64,000 nt of DNA from Spirometra erinaceieuropaei (GCA_902702965.1 CACRXP010000706.1:77286-141285), one strand, 5' to 3'. Shown: positions 47,376-59,289, counted from the first letter of the stretch. Translations and numbers: made by a program. The notes: generated by a model from the letters alone, not told the origin.

Positions 47376-48198
47376 AGTCAAGTGTGATGATGACGCAGAG
47401 AAGTTGCAGTCGAACATCAACAAACTGTGTGCTTGGTCGAACAGATGGCTTTTGAAGTTTAACGTGTCCAAATGCGTGGTTTTGCACCTGAACACCGGCC
47501 GCAATGTCTCTCCCAAACACCAGTACTATATTGACGGTACGAGGTTAGAAACTGTGGAAAGACACAGAGATCTGGGTGTATGGACGACCACAAATCTATC
47601 GCCATCAGAACACTGCAGAAAGATGGTTCAGAAGGCAACTAGTACTCTACACTGGATCAGACGTGCATTTAAGATATTTCCTCCTGAACTCTTCGAAAGA
47701 CTCTTTGGTGTCTTTGTAAGACCTCATCTAGAGTATGGAATGCCAGCAGCTTCACCATGGATGACGAAGGATATCAACTTACTCGAACAGGTGCAACGCA
47801 GAGCGACAAAGATGGTCGACGGTCTAAAGCATTTGTCGTATCAGGAGAGGCTGAATTTGCTTGGCCTATTCCCTCTCACTTATAGACAAATAAACTGCAG
47901 TCTACTCTGGACGTTCCGGATTGTTCGCGGCCAGGGTTGCTCATTAAGAGCAGAGGACATCTTTGAGTTCGCCCGTACAAACCAACTACGCGGCCATGCA
48001 TACAAAGTCGGGAATGAGCGCACGTGTTTAGACCGACGAAAATTTTCATTCAGCCAGCGGGTTGTCAGACCGTGGAACTCGTTTCCAAGCGAGATGGTGA
48101 CGGCTGACACAGGTTGTGTGTTTAAAAGAAAATTTGCTCGTATAGTTTTCGAGAGAAATCGGCTTGTACAGCATGACTATGCACAGCCAGTTTTGTAA
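47356..48198 (+). pseudogene. LINE family A RT thumb and C-terminal region
   Basis: 280 codons continuing the RT in another frame: TKIWSEVKCDDDAEKLQSNINKL, WLLKFNVSKC, the HRDLGVW block, ELFERLFGVFVRPHLEYGMP, VQRRATKMVDGLKHLSYQERL, then NCSLLWTFRIVRG and FSQRVVRPWNSFP to the stop at 48,196-48,198. The order and spacing match the end of ORF2 in this family; the same blocks can be traced in the decayed copies between 54.7 and 64 kb. Confidence 0.92.
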
Positions 48199-48419
48199 AA
48201 TCTGTCATATACAATCTTCCGCACTAATTTACAGTGACCCCATGCATTACCTTATGATTACGATTGAACTGTGACCCAATCACATTTTAAATGCCTGCAA
48301 TTTTATTTTATTTTTAAGTATGAATCTGCGAAACCACTGTACATAAATAGGGTCATCAAGGGTCTGCCTGTAACCCTTCAATATACATATACATATACAA
48401 AAATTCCGGTGTCCCGGTT

Positions 48420-49480
48420 TTACAACTCTCTTGGTGAAAAAATGTTCGACGGATTCTTTTTTCTTCCGCTCAGTAGCACGCAAGAGGCTAAATAAAAACG
48501 AACCGTATTCCAGACCAGGTCTAACGTATATGTTGAAAAGGCGCATTCTTATGTCCCTAGTTGTGAAGTTTCGGAGGATAAATCCGGTCGTTCTACGTGC
48601 TTTGGAGACTGTCAAGACGCAGTGCTCCGGGAGATTGAGACTCTTGGAGTATGATACGTCCAGATCCTTAATAACCCCAGGCACATTTATGGCGTGACCT
48701 TCAATACTTAGTTGAGGTTGGCGGTCATCACCAACCACCATGACTAAGCACTTATGCCAGGAAAGAGAAAGGCGCCATGTGCGGCACCACTGGGCGAAAG
48801 CCTGTAGATCGCTCTTTAGGAGCTCAGGCACGATGTCATGATCTGCCGGCTTATATCGATATGCAACTTTAAGATCATCGGCATACATGAAAGGCTTACC
48901 ATTCGGGAATAAATCGGGTATATAATTAACGAAAAGGCAAAATAAAAGCGGGCTGAGCACACTACCCTGAATGACCCCACTCCTCACACGTGTGGAGTAG
49001 GAGATAGTATTGGAAATCTTAACTCGTTGTGTACGAGTGCCCAGGTAAGAGGATATAAAATTCAAAAGTTTGCCACCTATTCCGAAAGAGGACAGTTTCA
49101 AGAGAAGAAGAGCATGGTCAAAGAAAGAAAGCTGACAGATGTCACAAGACCGAGCTTTAAGAAATCCATGCTGTGCAACGCTCAGCAGATTATTTTCTGT
49201 TAAGCGACAAATCATCTTATCTTCGATCAATTGCTCTAAGATCCTCGAAACTGCGGGGCGGGTGTTTATTGACCGAAAGTTATCAAATGACGTATATTGG
49301 CCATGCTTGGGAATGGGCAAAATGTGTGACTCCTTCCACAAAGTAGGATAGATTTCACTTCCAAGAGTGAGATTCAATATCTTGCATAACAGGGATGGGA
49401 AAATTACATTTACATCCGCTTTTAGAATGCTTACTGGGACACCATCAGGTCTAGGTTATGAGATTAACGAAAATGCAGAA
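48420..49480 (-). pseudogene. Host LINE reverse transcriptase with motif A deleted
   Basis: Reading the minus strand: PDGVPVSILKADV (about 49,450), LWKESHILPIPKHG, RSINTRPAVSRILEQLI, AQHGFLKARSCDICQLSFFDH, then directly ALLLLKLSSFGIGGKLLNFI, motif B GVIQGSVLSPLLFCLFVNYI, motif C FMYADDLKVAYRY, the WRLSLSWHKC thumb block and VRPGLEYGSFLFS. Between FFDH and ALLLLKL some 30 or more residues are missing, exactly the piece that holds motif A with the first catalytic Asp. The frame stays open across the deletion. This copy cannot polymerise. Confidence 0.85.
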
Positions 49481-49615
49481 TTACAACAGTCACATCCCAC
49501 AGAATGAAAGTTATATTTTCGAGAACTGCCCTGGTCAGTGCCTGGGTGGTCGGAAGCGGAGTGGTCGAGTTTTAAATAAACTTTTTGGACAGGAACGTAT
49601 TGAAACTATCAGCGG

Positions 49616-50730
49616 TTAACTGGGCATCAGGTATAGGATTCCTGAGAGCGTCTCCGAGGGTAGGATGCTGCGTCTTTCTGTAAGTTTGTGCTTTTCGAGA
49701 GAAAAGTTTCGAGACATTTGACGAACGGCTACGTGTTTTTCATCAGATAATCTCTTAGCCCGCTCAAAAATATCACAAATTAAGGGCAGAACGGAAACGT
49801 TGTTCTGAAGATGGAATCGACGAGAAAGTCTGCGCAACCTGCGACGAAGGAGTAAGCGTAGAAAAACCTCATTCCCAACATGAATTATTTTCTTACGGGG
49901 GACGAAAAGAGAAATAAGCGGATCCAACATTTCGTGCAGTTTTGCAGTGCAGATATTTACATCCCAATTTAGGAAGAAAGCAGTCCAATCGTAGGAATTA
50001 AGGTGTGTTAATAATTCGGTCGATCGAGCTGATCGGAAATCGAGGAACAAACCGTACTTTGTGGACAACGTTTTGTCAGCCTTGAGTTCTAACGTTGAAG
50101 CAACTATGTCATGGCCTGAGCCACCGAGTGGGCTTAGGGATGACATTGGCAAAGGCATGCAATCCCTACAGAAAATTATTTCAAGTATGCTTGATCCTCG
50201 GGTGGGAAAATCGTCAACCTGACTCCATATCCCAACATCCATAGCCTCAAGAAAGTATTCGAACCTTCTGGAACCGGAAGGTGGAGACCAGCGGACTTCA
50301 GGGAGATTAAAGTCACCCGCAACCAATTGATACTTAAAGCCTAAGTCGGTCGCAGCATGAAATGCCCGTGAGAGTAACCGATCAAAATTGTCGTTGGCGT
50401 TGAGGGGGCGATAAACACAGCCAACGAGTAAGGAGAACTTATTTTTTAGTGCAACCTAGAGCCAGCAGCTGCCTTATACCGCGAAAAAATGCGGGAGGTC
50501 CAGCTGCAGAAATGTGTTTGCTAAATGTATACGCAACTGCCCCCACCACGGCTGTCTTGACGATCATTTCGAATGAAGGTATAGCCTAGAATAGAGGGTT
50601 CGGAATCAGCTACGGCAACTGATGTCCATGTCTCTATTACTAAAACAACGCCTGGACAATGGACGAACAGCAGGGTCTGAAGCAAAATCATCTTATTTAA
50701 CAAGCATCTGGCATTTAGGACAAACGTTTA
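49616..50730 (-). pseudogene. Host LINE endonuclease domain and linker
   Basis: The domain begins LNARCLLNKMILLQTLL at about 50,728, with VLVIETWTS (catalytic Glu), RGGGSCVYI, then a frame break over 50,330-50,520 where VGCVYRPLNAND is still readable. It continues as LVAGDFNLPEVRWSPPSG (catalytic D and N) and PLGGSGHDIV, where the last His is kept. The remaining 150 residues are a Leu/Arg-rich linker to the RT. At least one frameshift separates the halves. Confidence 0.82.
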
Positions 50731-50749
50731 AGGGGAAAGGCTGTATGTT

Positions 50750-52130
50750 TCTGAGGGAGGTGGGCTACATCGTCCAGTGCTGGTATGCCCACGGAGCAAA
50801 CGGTCCGGATGTAACCTCCGGTTCTGCTAAATCTCTTGTGGCATCAAAAAATTCTGACGTGGATAAAAAGGGGTAGGATTTGGGGGAGGGAATGACGGGC
50901 AGATAAACTGGTAACCATTGATAGCTAACTCATTTTTGGCTGGAAATCCGCGGGCCAGATACTGCAGCACATTCTCGCCGGAACGAAACTGAGGATAGGA
51001 TGAGTTAACTGACCCAGTTTGGACGTTAGCATGAGGAATGCATTGGCGAAACGACCGTGGAGGAAAAATGATAGGGGTGGGGATGCACTGCTTCCACTGG
51101 AGCAAGAATTCTATTAAAAAGCGGAATGTCGACATATTCGGCCTAACCGCCTCGAGATGAGGGCTGGGGGGTAGTTAGAAACAGGCTACGTTTTTGGTCG
51201 TGGTGTTTGAGATATTGCTAGGCGATTGCGGAGGGAAAGATTTCATAATGGAGCCGGATTTACCCGGTGTCCGAGTGGCTGAGACGCCATCTGAATTTGA
51301 CTTTTACTTAGGCACGTGCTTAGGCTTGCTAGGCGTTGCTGGGAGGGAGGGGGAATCGATAGGGGCGTTTGTATACCAGGCGTGTTGATGCGTTTAAAGA
51401 TGTCAGCATGAAGAGTAGTCGACTTCCCTACGGAATTGACTATGCCGTGGCGTGCAGAGGCCGCAGATGATGATGATGATGAAGAAGAAGACTTATTCAA
51501 ACGGACAATAGGTGTAATTACCTCGGTGTTGGTTTTTGACAATTCCGATTTGTACAGTCTTCTCTGCATTGCTGTGAGGTCCAGGGAAACTGAGCAGCGC
51601 CATTTACAGAAGAATTCTCTAGTTATTTCCCTCCTCGACAAGATAAAATCGACTTTCATCAAGGAGAAAAGGATAACTAGTATCGGCACATTACGGCTGA
51701 GCGAGCTCAGTCGTTTAGATTGTGCAACACTGAAATTCAAGCCACAACTTTACAGAAACAAATACGCTCCCTCTATAGCAGATAAGCGACTCAGAATGTT
51801 TTGCAGTACAAAATTATGCCAGCGTTTTGTTCTCTCCTCGGTTTAACAGCTTATTACTCCAATAACTTTAAACGCCTGTTCAATGAATCTTCCAGAAGCG
51901 CTGCTTATGTCGTCATATATCAATTTATCGAATATTTCGTCGGCTGATTTTCTGTTACGACTAGCAGAGATGCAGTTTTGGACGATTAAGGGGTCAAGAA
52001 GTTCTACTTGGAATAAAGGGATTCTTGGGTAATAAACCATACTGCTCATCTCTTCCAAGCTCACGCGACATTGCGGGCATATTTTACTGGCGTCAGCTCC
52101 ACCAGGCGGGCCGCGTGAAGTCCACTCCAT
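50750..52130 (-). pseudogene. Possible ORF1 of the host LINE
   Basis: Upstream of the endonuclease lie several open minus-strand pieces. 52,130-51,843 has a CPQC start and the block DKLIYDDISSASGRFIEQAF. 51,740-51,243 has REFFCKWRCSVSLDLTAMQRRLYKSEL and a poly-Ser run from a (TCA)n-like repeat. 51,135-50,827 is Pro/Phe-rich. Position and size fit an ORF1 protein, which in CR1-like elements binds RNA, but I recognise no defined domain. It could equally be unrelated sequence. Confidence 0.35.
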
Positions 52131-54162
52131 TGGACGGCCAGACTAGTGGCCGTTTCGGAATCCCATGCCATGCTGGAGTAGCAAACTGTATGGTCTCATG
52201 GGAGCAGGCAACAGCCGCCTGCCCAAATATCGACTAGCCGTGTGGAGAGATCTGCAGTGTCTGATTATGACCAATCCCATTTATCTCTCGAACATTCCAA
52301 TCCGAGATCAATCGCTCTCAGTGATTGCATATTTTTCCCTTTCCAAGCTATCTGGAGGTGTCATGATACGACGTCTAGCGCGAAATGTGTTGTTGGCACT
52401 AGATTACCTGCCTTAAAAGGTTTGTTTTGGTTCCGATAACGCTGAATGTTACGCCCGAAAAGTAAATTGGCGGTCATATGTCACTACAATTACACGGAGC
52501 ATGGATATCTGAGTCAACGTCGTGGTTTATATGTGTCTCGGGCGCTTAATCACGCCCGTCGCTGTGGTTTCGTCGGTTACAAAAGGGACTGTTTTACTGT
52601 TTAAGTACTTAAACAATCACACTTTTAACCCACTTACTACTTTAAAACATCTGGACCACTCCCGACGTACTAGTCACCATGAGGTCTTTTAATTTCTTCC
52701 TCTGGGGCGTTCCGTCGAATATCGTCGTTTCTTTACTGTGAACACAATTACAATTTGAAACGAATCACCCGGTAGTGCAAAAATATGCACGATTGTTCTT
52801 TGTTTAAAAGAACCACTACTCGTTTTTTGCACCCAGAAAATCTCCCACACATTTTAATGTGCTAAATGCACCGATTTCGTGGGGTTTGTGGTCTCTGATC
52901 CCACTGGCCGGTCTCAGCACGGACACTTTCTTCAGCCACCAGCGGGCAACCGCTCTTCAGTGCCTTTGCTCGGTACAGTACCAGTTTCATGAGAAGGACT
53001 GAGACTGAAAATACCCGAAGAAGTGTTACCCATCCCTTTCTGGACTACCGTCAGTGCACGGTCAGCAGTTTTTTTCTTCTGAACCATCCAAACTACAAAA
53101 AATACCATCTTCTGTACAATTGATAAGGTTTTTTTTATTGTAAGCCCGAAACGTGTTTTATCTCTCTTCGACAGTGCCTGTTAACTAGAATTAATTGCGA
53201 CTTTTATTATTATTATTATTGTCACTACTATTAGTACTCAATGTATCCCGCCCCCTAGGAGCAGATGAATAAACAAACTCTCAGGTGTGGCCTGCAATGG
53301 TAGTCGATTATCACCTAGTAACCGCAGGAGGGAGAATTTTTCAAAGAATATGAGTAATTTCACTGTAAAAAACCGCTCGTGATACTTGTCTTTAGACGTC
53401 GTCTTGCTGATTCGCTTGCTACGTCCTCTATAAAAGGCAGTTTTAAAAATTAGTCCTTCTCTTTTTGCAGTTTCCGTGGTAGGCTTTTGGGCATGCTCGT
53501 CAATATTCCGAGGATGGATATCTCAGGATATCCGTTTTCACGAACTATGTCTTGCAAATGCCAGAACTCAACTTTAACAGATTAAGGAGGGCAGACACAC
53601 TGTAATTTAGTTGCCAATCCCTGGACTTAATTCCGCCTTGGGTTTAGGGGAACAATAATGTAAAAACGAATGAATAGTCCTTTTCAAATGTTCTTCCGAA
53701 CTATCTTGAGTTCGACAGATCCATCATCTTATCTATGTGGAAGTTAGTGGCTTATGATAACGCTGCATGCGCGGCTAGTAAAAATCTAGTTGTCAGTTAA
53801 TCAGGGCTGTTCAAACCAGCCAGTCCTATTCAAGACCAACTTGGGCGTACTTCCGGTGAAGGCCCTGTGACGCATTTTACACTTTCACTCCAAACGTCTC
53901 TCATGCGGCGCGGGCGTCTTTTCTTGCCTGGTTATCAACGTCTTCTAACCTGATTTCCAGTCTTCTGGCACAAAACACATCATCCTCTTAAGTGACGTCC
54001 AGCCCGGCCCCTTTCTATCCGAAATCATGCCTGACGGTAGTAGTGGCTGGGTTCTCCACATGGCTTTAGCTGCCGCCACGGAAGTATATGTAGGAATGCG
54101 ATCCTACCATCCGCTTCAGGCTTCTCATCAAAATTTGGCGAGGGTCGCGCCCTGTTAGACTT
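52131..54162. other. No gene recognised; (TTA)n tract
   Basis: Two kilobases without a frame above about 85 codons and without recognisable repeats. A short (TTA)n tract at 53,204-53,221 after ttgcgactttt may be the tail of an otherwise lost plus-strand LINE. A pyrimidine-rich stretch lies near 53,120. Confidence 0.4.
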
Positions 54163-54393
54163 CTAGATTGTAGCTTCGACGTCCTTGGTATGACCTTCCA
54201 GGCAGATGTCAATGTACCGACTGTAGAAATCGAGGTCATCAATGATATCCTTTAAACTGATTTTCTCGATCCTGCCCATGAAAACATTTGCGAGGAGCCG
54301 TTGATATCTATCTGTGGGCATAGCTGGCCGTTTCAATGAAGATAAAAACTCTGGGTGCAACGCGTAAATGGTTTTTAGGGGTTTTACTGGCAT
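54163..54393 (-). pseudogene. Penelope-like or related RT fragment
   Basis: 76 open codons read in part RYQRLLANVFMGRIEKISLKD followed by DLDFYSRYIDICLEG. The pattern of an FMG block, then about 20 residues, then Y-x-R-Y-x-D resembles the palm region of Penelope-like RTs, where the last block is normally Y-x-D-D; here the second Asp is Ile. Nothing else of such an element is readable nearby, so it is an isolated fragment. Confidence 0.45.
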
Positions 54394-54729
54394 GCCTATC
54401 TGGTAGGTTGTACTTCGAATGACCTCACAGGAGTAATTTATTGTGTCTACTACGGGTTAGCCGATAAACAGGGATGAAACATCCAGCTGGTTGATTTTTC
54501 AATTGTGTTTTATTTGCCCTTGTGTGTTACAGTGACGCCTTTTATGGCGGACAGCACCCTATGTAATGCTGAAAGTAGCAAGGAGGCCGATGTTGTATAC
54601 GCAACTCCAAGAAAACCTTTAATATTGTTCCATACTGCCGATTACTTTAGAAGATTTGAGAGTCTGGAATAGAGGAAAACCACCGAAACTGGGTAGAAAA
54701 CTTCATAACTGGCCGATTGCAGTCTGTGT

Positions 54730-55800
54730 GCATTGGCACTGCGAAATCGATGCCGGTGCCCGTTGTAAGTGGAGCACTTCAGGATCCACTGCTCGGATAA
54801 GAACTGCCTCTGATTTATGTCGCTGACTGTAGGAATGGACCAGATTGCTAAGGAGGCATGTTTGCAGATGCCATCAAAGCAAGGTGAGTAATAAACGGCG
54901 AGAATGATAAACGAACCCTGCAAGAAGGACTTAACCGTCTTTGTGAATGATCTGATAAATTACTGTTAAAGTTTGACTTTGATAAATTTGTCGCATTGAG
55001 ACTCCAAACGAAAGAGAGAACATATGGAGAGGACTCTTAATACCTCCTCGACGGAAGGGGCCTTTGAAATGCAACCGAACAAAAGAACCCTGGGATTAAC
55101 ATTATGTCATCTCTGAAGTGTTTCTGTTAATGCGTTAAGACGGCCAAACCGGCAACCAGTGATCTCTTCGCCACTTAAAGAGCTTTCGTAGATTAAGATA
55201 GAGAACTGTTTGGAAAAGTATACGAAGCCTTTATTCGTTCGCAACTGGAATATGAAACCCAATTTTGCGCCCCTGACTGAAAAATAATTGTAAGTTGTAG
55301 GAAAATGTTCAAAGGAGGGCGGTCGAAACTGTAAAATGCCTCAAGACTTTATCTTACAGATGCAAACTTGGTGAGCAGATTCTATTTCCTTTTGGGTGCA
55401 GGCAGATCGGATGAGATCTCGTACAGACCTATCGAATTTTGGGGAATCGAGAGTGTGCTCCTACACTTTGATGGTATCTTCGTCTTGGCCGCAACAATAA
55501 ACCTGTGTGGGAACTCCCTCAAACTTCGAGGATCCCGATTCCCAAGGAAGTGATTGTAGCAGACTCAACAAGGACATTTAAACAAACATTGGCTGTACGC
55601 TTGCTTGAAAAGTGTCGCTTAACTCGACAGGACAGTTCTGTCGTACCAGACCAACGCCTTGCATATGTCTCTCACTAAAGTTGATGATTGTCATTTCGTG
55701 TTTGGCATTATCATCCACAATTGAGGGTGCCCGGATTGCTGTCTCACATTTTAAAAGACAGTATTGTGTCAAATGCGCATGTTAGTGACAATTTTTGTAT
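54730..55800 (+). mobile_element. Decayed LINE copy 1 (RT palm to C-terminus)
   Basis: Pieces in shifting frames follow the LINE order. A VVSGALQDPLLG block (motif B) is at about 54,755-54,790 and MFADAIK (motif C, second Asp lost) at 54,858-54,878. Then come RTLQEGLNRLCE and LLLKFDFDKFVALRL (to about 55,010), ELFGKVYEAFIRSQLEYE (55,205-55,258), and RRAVETVKCLKTLSYRCKLGE (about 55,315-55,375). The final part reads IPIPKEVIVADSTRTFKQTL (about 55,530-55,590). Upstream RT and endonuclease are missing. Confidence 0.75.
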
Positions 55801-58055
55801 ATTTGGGATCGAATAATGCATATACCATTGTCATTAGGGTCTCCGAAGGCACCGCCTATTACCCTTAAATATAGAGAGTTATACTGAACGTACTATGAAA
55901 TTTACACACATCCAGATAAGCAGCAGCCGTAGATCGGAGCCTGAGCGATACCTTTGTGCATGGGCTTTGTGGCGAGACAGCATTATCGAGGATATCCTTA
56001 GAGTGATAGGCTGTATCCATTAGAAGATTTTTTAGTTTCTGTGTGCCATGAGATATTTACACATGAATATTCTAAAATAAACACCTGTTATAAAGCATCA
56101 TTGTTATGAGTCAAGTAGCATTGGTCTATAACTGCCAATCTGTTTGAGGTTGTAGTGTACTTCATCTTCGGTTAGGTTCAGTGTGGGGTGGAAAACAATG
56201 GACACTTATAGCTGTTCAGATAGTCGGAGAATGGCTTCTGATAATCCGCTTCTGCGATTTTTCCAGGAAGTTAACTCCGTTTTGCAGCTATCAGTTTTAG
56301 GAATAATCCCTAACTAATGTTAGCCTAGACATTCTTATGTGCATTTTGGTCAAGCGCTGCCTGAACATGCCATAATAGCGCAGGTCTTGTTCCAGACCAT
56401 ATTCGTGACAAGAACACTTTTTTGCGTGTAGCAAAAAGAGAGAGTGTTTAAAAGCACTCCGGGATTTCTAAGTAGTACCAGTGTTTAAAGCCTTTTGCTA
56501 GCTTTGCCGCACGGCGCAGTAATTTTTAAATTCTTAGTTTGTCCTTTGCTGCCCACCGTTTTCATTCCTGAACGCGATACTGCGAGTGACGATAGATGAA
56601 ACTGTCGTAAACGTTCCAAAATGTCTTGATCGACAGCTACACAAGCTCATTTGATATCGAGACTGGTCTTTGCAGTGCTTTTTGCGTTTTTGACACAAAA
56701 ATGGTGATTTGAAATTGCTCTGACTCCAAACATCAAGGTTCTTCTCTGAAGATGTCATGAACTTTTAATTCCCTTCTGGTGATTTGTTTTCACACTGTCA
56801 CCCAGGGGATCTTTAGCTGGACGTAAATATAGGACGGCGCATTGCCACACACCGAAATGAGCAGCCAGCACTCAGACCAGGTCCATAGTCGGTTTAGAGT
56901 ATCTTAAAGAACTTAAGGCCGTGTATGCTTCTAATGACTTATTAGAGTCTGACTTATTTGGCAAGCATGACCTTACCACGGTCTAGTAAGCGAAGGCTCT
57001 CATTGACGTAGAGAGTGAACAATTATGGCAGAGGAATGACTAGGGTGAATCATTGCGAGTCACTTTCACCTGGCATAGACTCAGTGCATTTTGTCAAATA
57101 GAAAAACCCATATTTAGTCCAAAAGCTTTCCTCTGAGGTCAGGGGTGCTTAGCTAACGCAGAAAATTGATATGGGACTTTTTCGATGGCTCCGAGGAAGG
57201 TGACACACGTCTCGTATACTTCGAAACCTTCTTCGGGAATTTTAATGCAGACTTCTACAAAATGGAAAAGACTTGGGGTCAGGAATGCCTCATCACAAAA
57301 GTACTATAGTCGGCCTGTCAAGGAATTCCATAGTCTTCTAAAGACAAATAGAAACTATTGAATAAAAGTTGCTTGGAACTGTCTAACAAACCTCCTATAT
57401 GCATTGTCTTCGTTGGCAGTTTCGCAGTCCTATGGCAAACTAATTGTTTGCATTGGGAGTCACAAAAGATGAAAGAGGGACAGCGAGTTTCGCGAATAAT
57501 TCATTAAGTACCGGCCCAGATATTTCATCCGGTCTATGAGTTATTTTTGAGTCAACTTGAATGGTAACCTGCCTTGTATCCTCTACTGAGGAGGAACAGA
57601 TTTAACGCTGGCAGTCACCCACTGAATCTGAAATTGTTTGTTCTCTTCGGAATTCTCACCGTATGTACGACTGAAATAATCGAGAGAAAGTTTATTTTTT
57701 CCGATGTCCGTGAAATGATAAATTCTTCGGTTCACGCAATGCTGTCTATGACACGCACACGAAAGCTGCGCTTAAAAAGAGAATATCTGATGAACCTTAC
57801 AAACCTATTGAACAGGTTTAAGATGCTGAATTTGACAGAGATAATTAGTTGTCATTCGTGTGGAAGGCTTGTAAGGGTCAGAGAAGGTAGACTGGGCTTT
57901 TTCGACATTATCATATCTCCTAGTAAGAATTTCCACTATGCAAGTTTTATCAAACGCGAGTTTATAAATTTTGATGACCAGAAAAGACAAAGCGTCAACC
58001 ACATAAGCCGCTTTCGGCGATCTTTTTAAAACTGTTAAGCCATGGAGAGCCATCA
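55801..58055. other. Mostly unassigned; 151-codon open frame
   Basis: An open frame at 57,574-58,029 (plus, 151 codons, Lys/Arg-rich) sits directly before LINE copy 2. Its first part (RRNRFNAGSHPLNLK) faintly resembles the RT block GNYRPxxL, so it may be a very old LINE stretch, but I would not call it. The rest (55.8-57.5 kb) shows no identifiable gene or repeat. Confidence 0.35.
57943..58005 (+). repeat. About 65-bp repeat, upstream copy
   Basis: The block aagttttatcaaacgcgagt followed by aaattttgatgaccagaaaa recurs at 59,019-59,082 in direct orientation, on the other side of LINE copy 2. Confidence 0.65.
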
Positions 58056-59000
58056 TATCTGATGCAGACAGCCATAGACTTCAATAGGGTCTCAATCAAA
58101 TTAGCAGCTTGTCATCTCGTTGGCTTCTAAACTGCAATGTTGGTAAATGTGTGGCTCTGAAACTCCGCACCAGACAGACCAGTAGAACGATGATTCTTTT
58201 CGATACCTCCTTGATTGGCAGCCCCTTCTAAATGCTAGCGAACAGAAAGACCTCGGGGACATAATGACTTCCTCGTTGAACCTATCGTCACAGTGTTTAA
58301 CGGCAGGTAAACGTGCTATAGGGTGTTATTTACATTGAGACGAGGATTTGTGCAGATAAATAAGACAGTGTTCAGAAAGACCTACGGCGCATTCATTCGA
58401 CCTCATTTAGGGTATGCCGTCTTGGCCTGGTGACCGCAGCTCAGGAAGGATAATAAATAGCTGAGATGGGTACAGGCGAGGGCTGCGAAGATGTTCAAGA
58501 ATCTTAGTCACCTAACTTACGAAGCCAGATTGGTTGAACTTAATTTGTTTCCTCTCAATTGCGAGTACCCGCGCGGCGACCTCATCCGAACCTACCGGAT
58601 TGTCAGAGGCCATTATTGTGCCATAGATTATTATGATCTCTTTGAATTGATTGGGACGGATAATCTGCGTGGTTATCCCTTTAAACTACAGAGAAAGTCA
58701 GTCCATACGGTCTTCGGATTAAACGCCCTCTCTCAGAGGGTAACTGGGGCATGGAACAGACTCCCTGACGCGGTCGTCCCTTCAGAAGCTGCCAAAACAT
58801 TTAAATGCCCACTTTACATTCATTTGCTGAGAAAATACTGCACATATATTCACGATTGCGTCAATGGCAGAAGTTTGTGCCTGACCCATACATGCCGAGG
58901 ACATTTCAGTTTCCAGAATTACTGGTGTAACAATTGTTTCTTTTGTTATTTTCGGATATAATAGGGAGCTCAAGAGCGAAAGCTTCATTATTTTAATAAG
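58056..59000 (+). mobile_element. Decayed LINE copy 2 (C-terminal region)
   Basis: Begins with a degenerate RLQ-GLNQISSLSSRWLLNCN block, VGKCVALKLRTRQ, then EQKDLGDIMTSSLNLSSQC at about 58,240-58,300. An open frame of 156 codons (58,491-58,961) reads LTYEARLVELNLFPL, GDLIRTYRIVRGHYC, YDLFELIGTDNLRGYPFKL and LSQRVTGAWNRLPDAVV. These are the same blocks as in the better LINE at 47.8-48.1 kb but clearly from a different subfamily. Confidence 0.8.
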
Positions 59001-59018
59001 CCGACTTAAACTGACTGA

Positions 59019-59082
59019 AGTTTTATCAAACAAGAGTTCGTAAATCATGATGACCATAAAAGACAGGACAGTAACCACACGA
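59019..59082 (+). repeat. About 65-bp repeat, downstream copy
   Basis: Partner of 57,943-58,005. It may be the 3' UTR end shared by successive LINE copies, or a duplication flanking copy 2. Confidence 0.65.
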
Positions 59083-59289
59083 GGTGCGTTCGAGAATGTT
59101 TCGCATGAAGCATTTTAAACTAGTTGGCAGAGGGTTCGACAATAGCCAGATTGGCTCGAGCTTTGCAAAGAAATGACATGGGCTTGACGACAATCCTTCT
59201 GGGAGACACCTTCTCCAACTTTTTCCTGCGGATGCAAACGATAAAGTGAAACGTACGTTAAGGGTCGAGGATATGAAGTTATGTCCAGG

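Larger units (their letters stand above)
45336..48402 (+). mobile_element. LINE family A (CR1/Jockey-like), 5'-truncated, nested in the host LINE
   Basis: Contains an APE-type endonuclease, RT and C-terminal region in that order, a 3' UTR (48,199-48,385) and a short ATACAT tail at about 48,384-48,402. The 5' end is truncated inside the endonuclease: the frame opens at about 45,328 after TAA, with LRTNVQSLFNKLDELRDLV as the first recognisable block. It is the least decayed LINE in the window, with only two frameshifts separating three long open frames of 238, 436 and 280 codons. No target-site duplication is obvious at the junctions. Confidence 0.9.
44613..52130 (-). mobile_element. Host LINE (CR1/Jockey-like), split by a nested LINE
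   Basis: The minus-strand element reads, from its 5' side: possible ORF1 (52,130-50,750), endonuclease (50,730-49,616), RT (49,480-48,420), an interruption by the plus-strand LINE at 45,336-48,402, then the remaining C-terminus (45,335-44,939), 3' UTR, and an (ATT)n tail (44,652-44,616). The RT side stops after FFTKRVVKPGHRNF and the protein resumes with ERCRLTRLDPLWF, the expected continuation with only a few residues between. Elements of this kind copy themselves by target-primed reverse transcription. This one is dead: stops, frameshifts and an internal RT deletion. Confidence 0.85.

Noticed and set aside
48280..48419. C-terminal 45 residues of the host LINE frame ending at 48,280
   Set aside because: This part is antisense read-through into the 3' UTR and tail of the nested plus-strand LINE, not host sequence.
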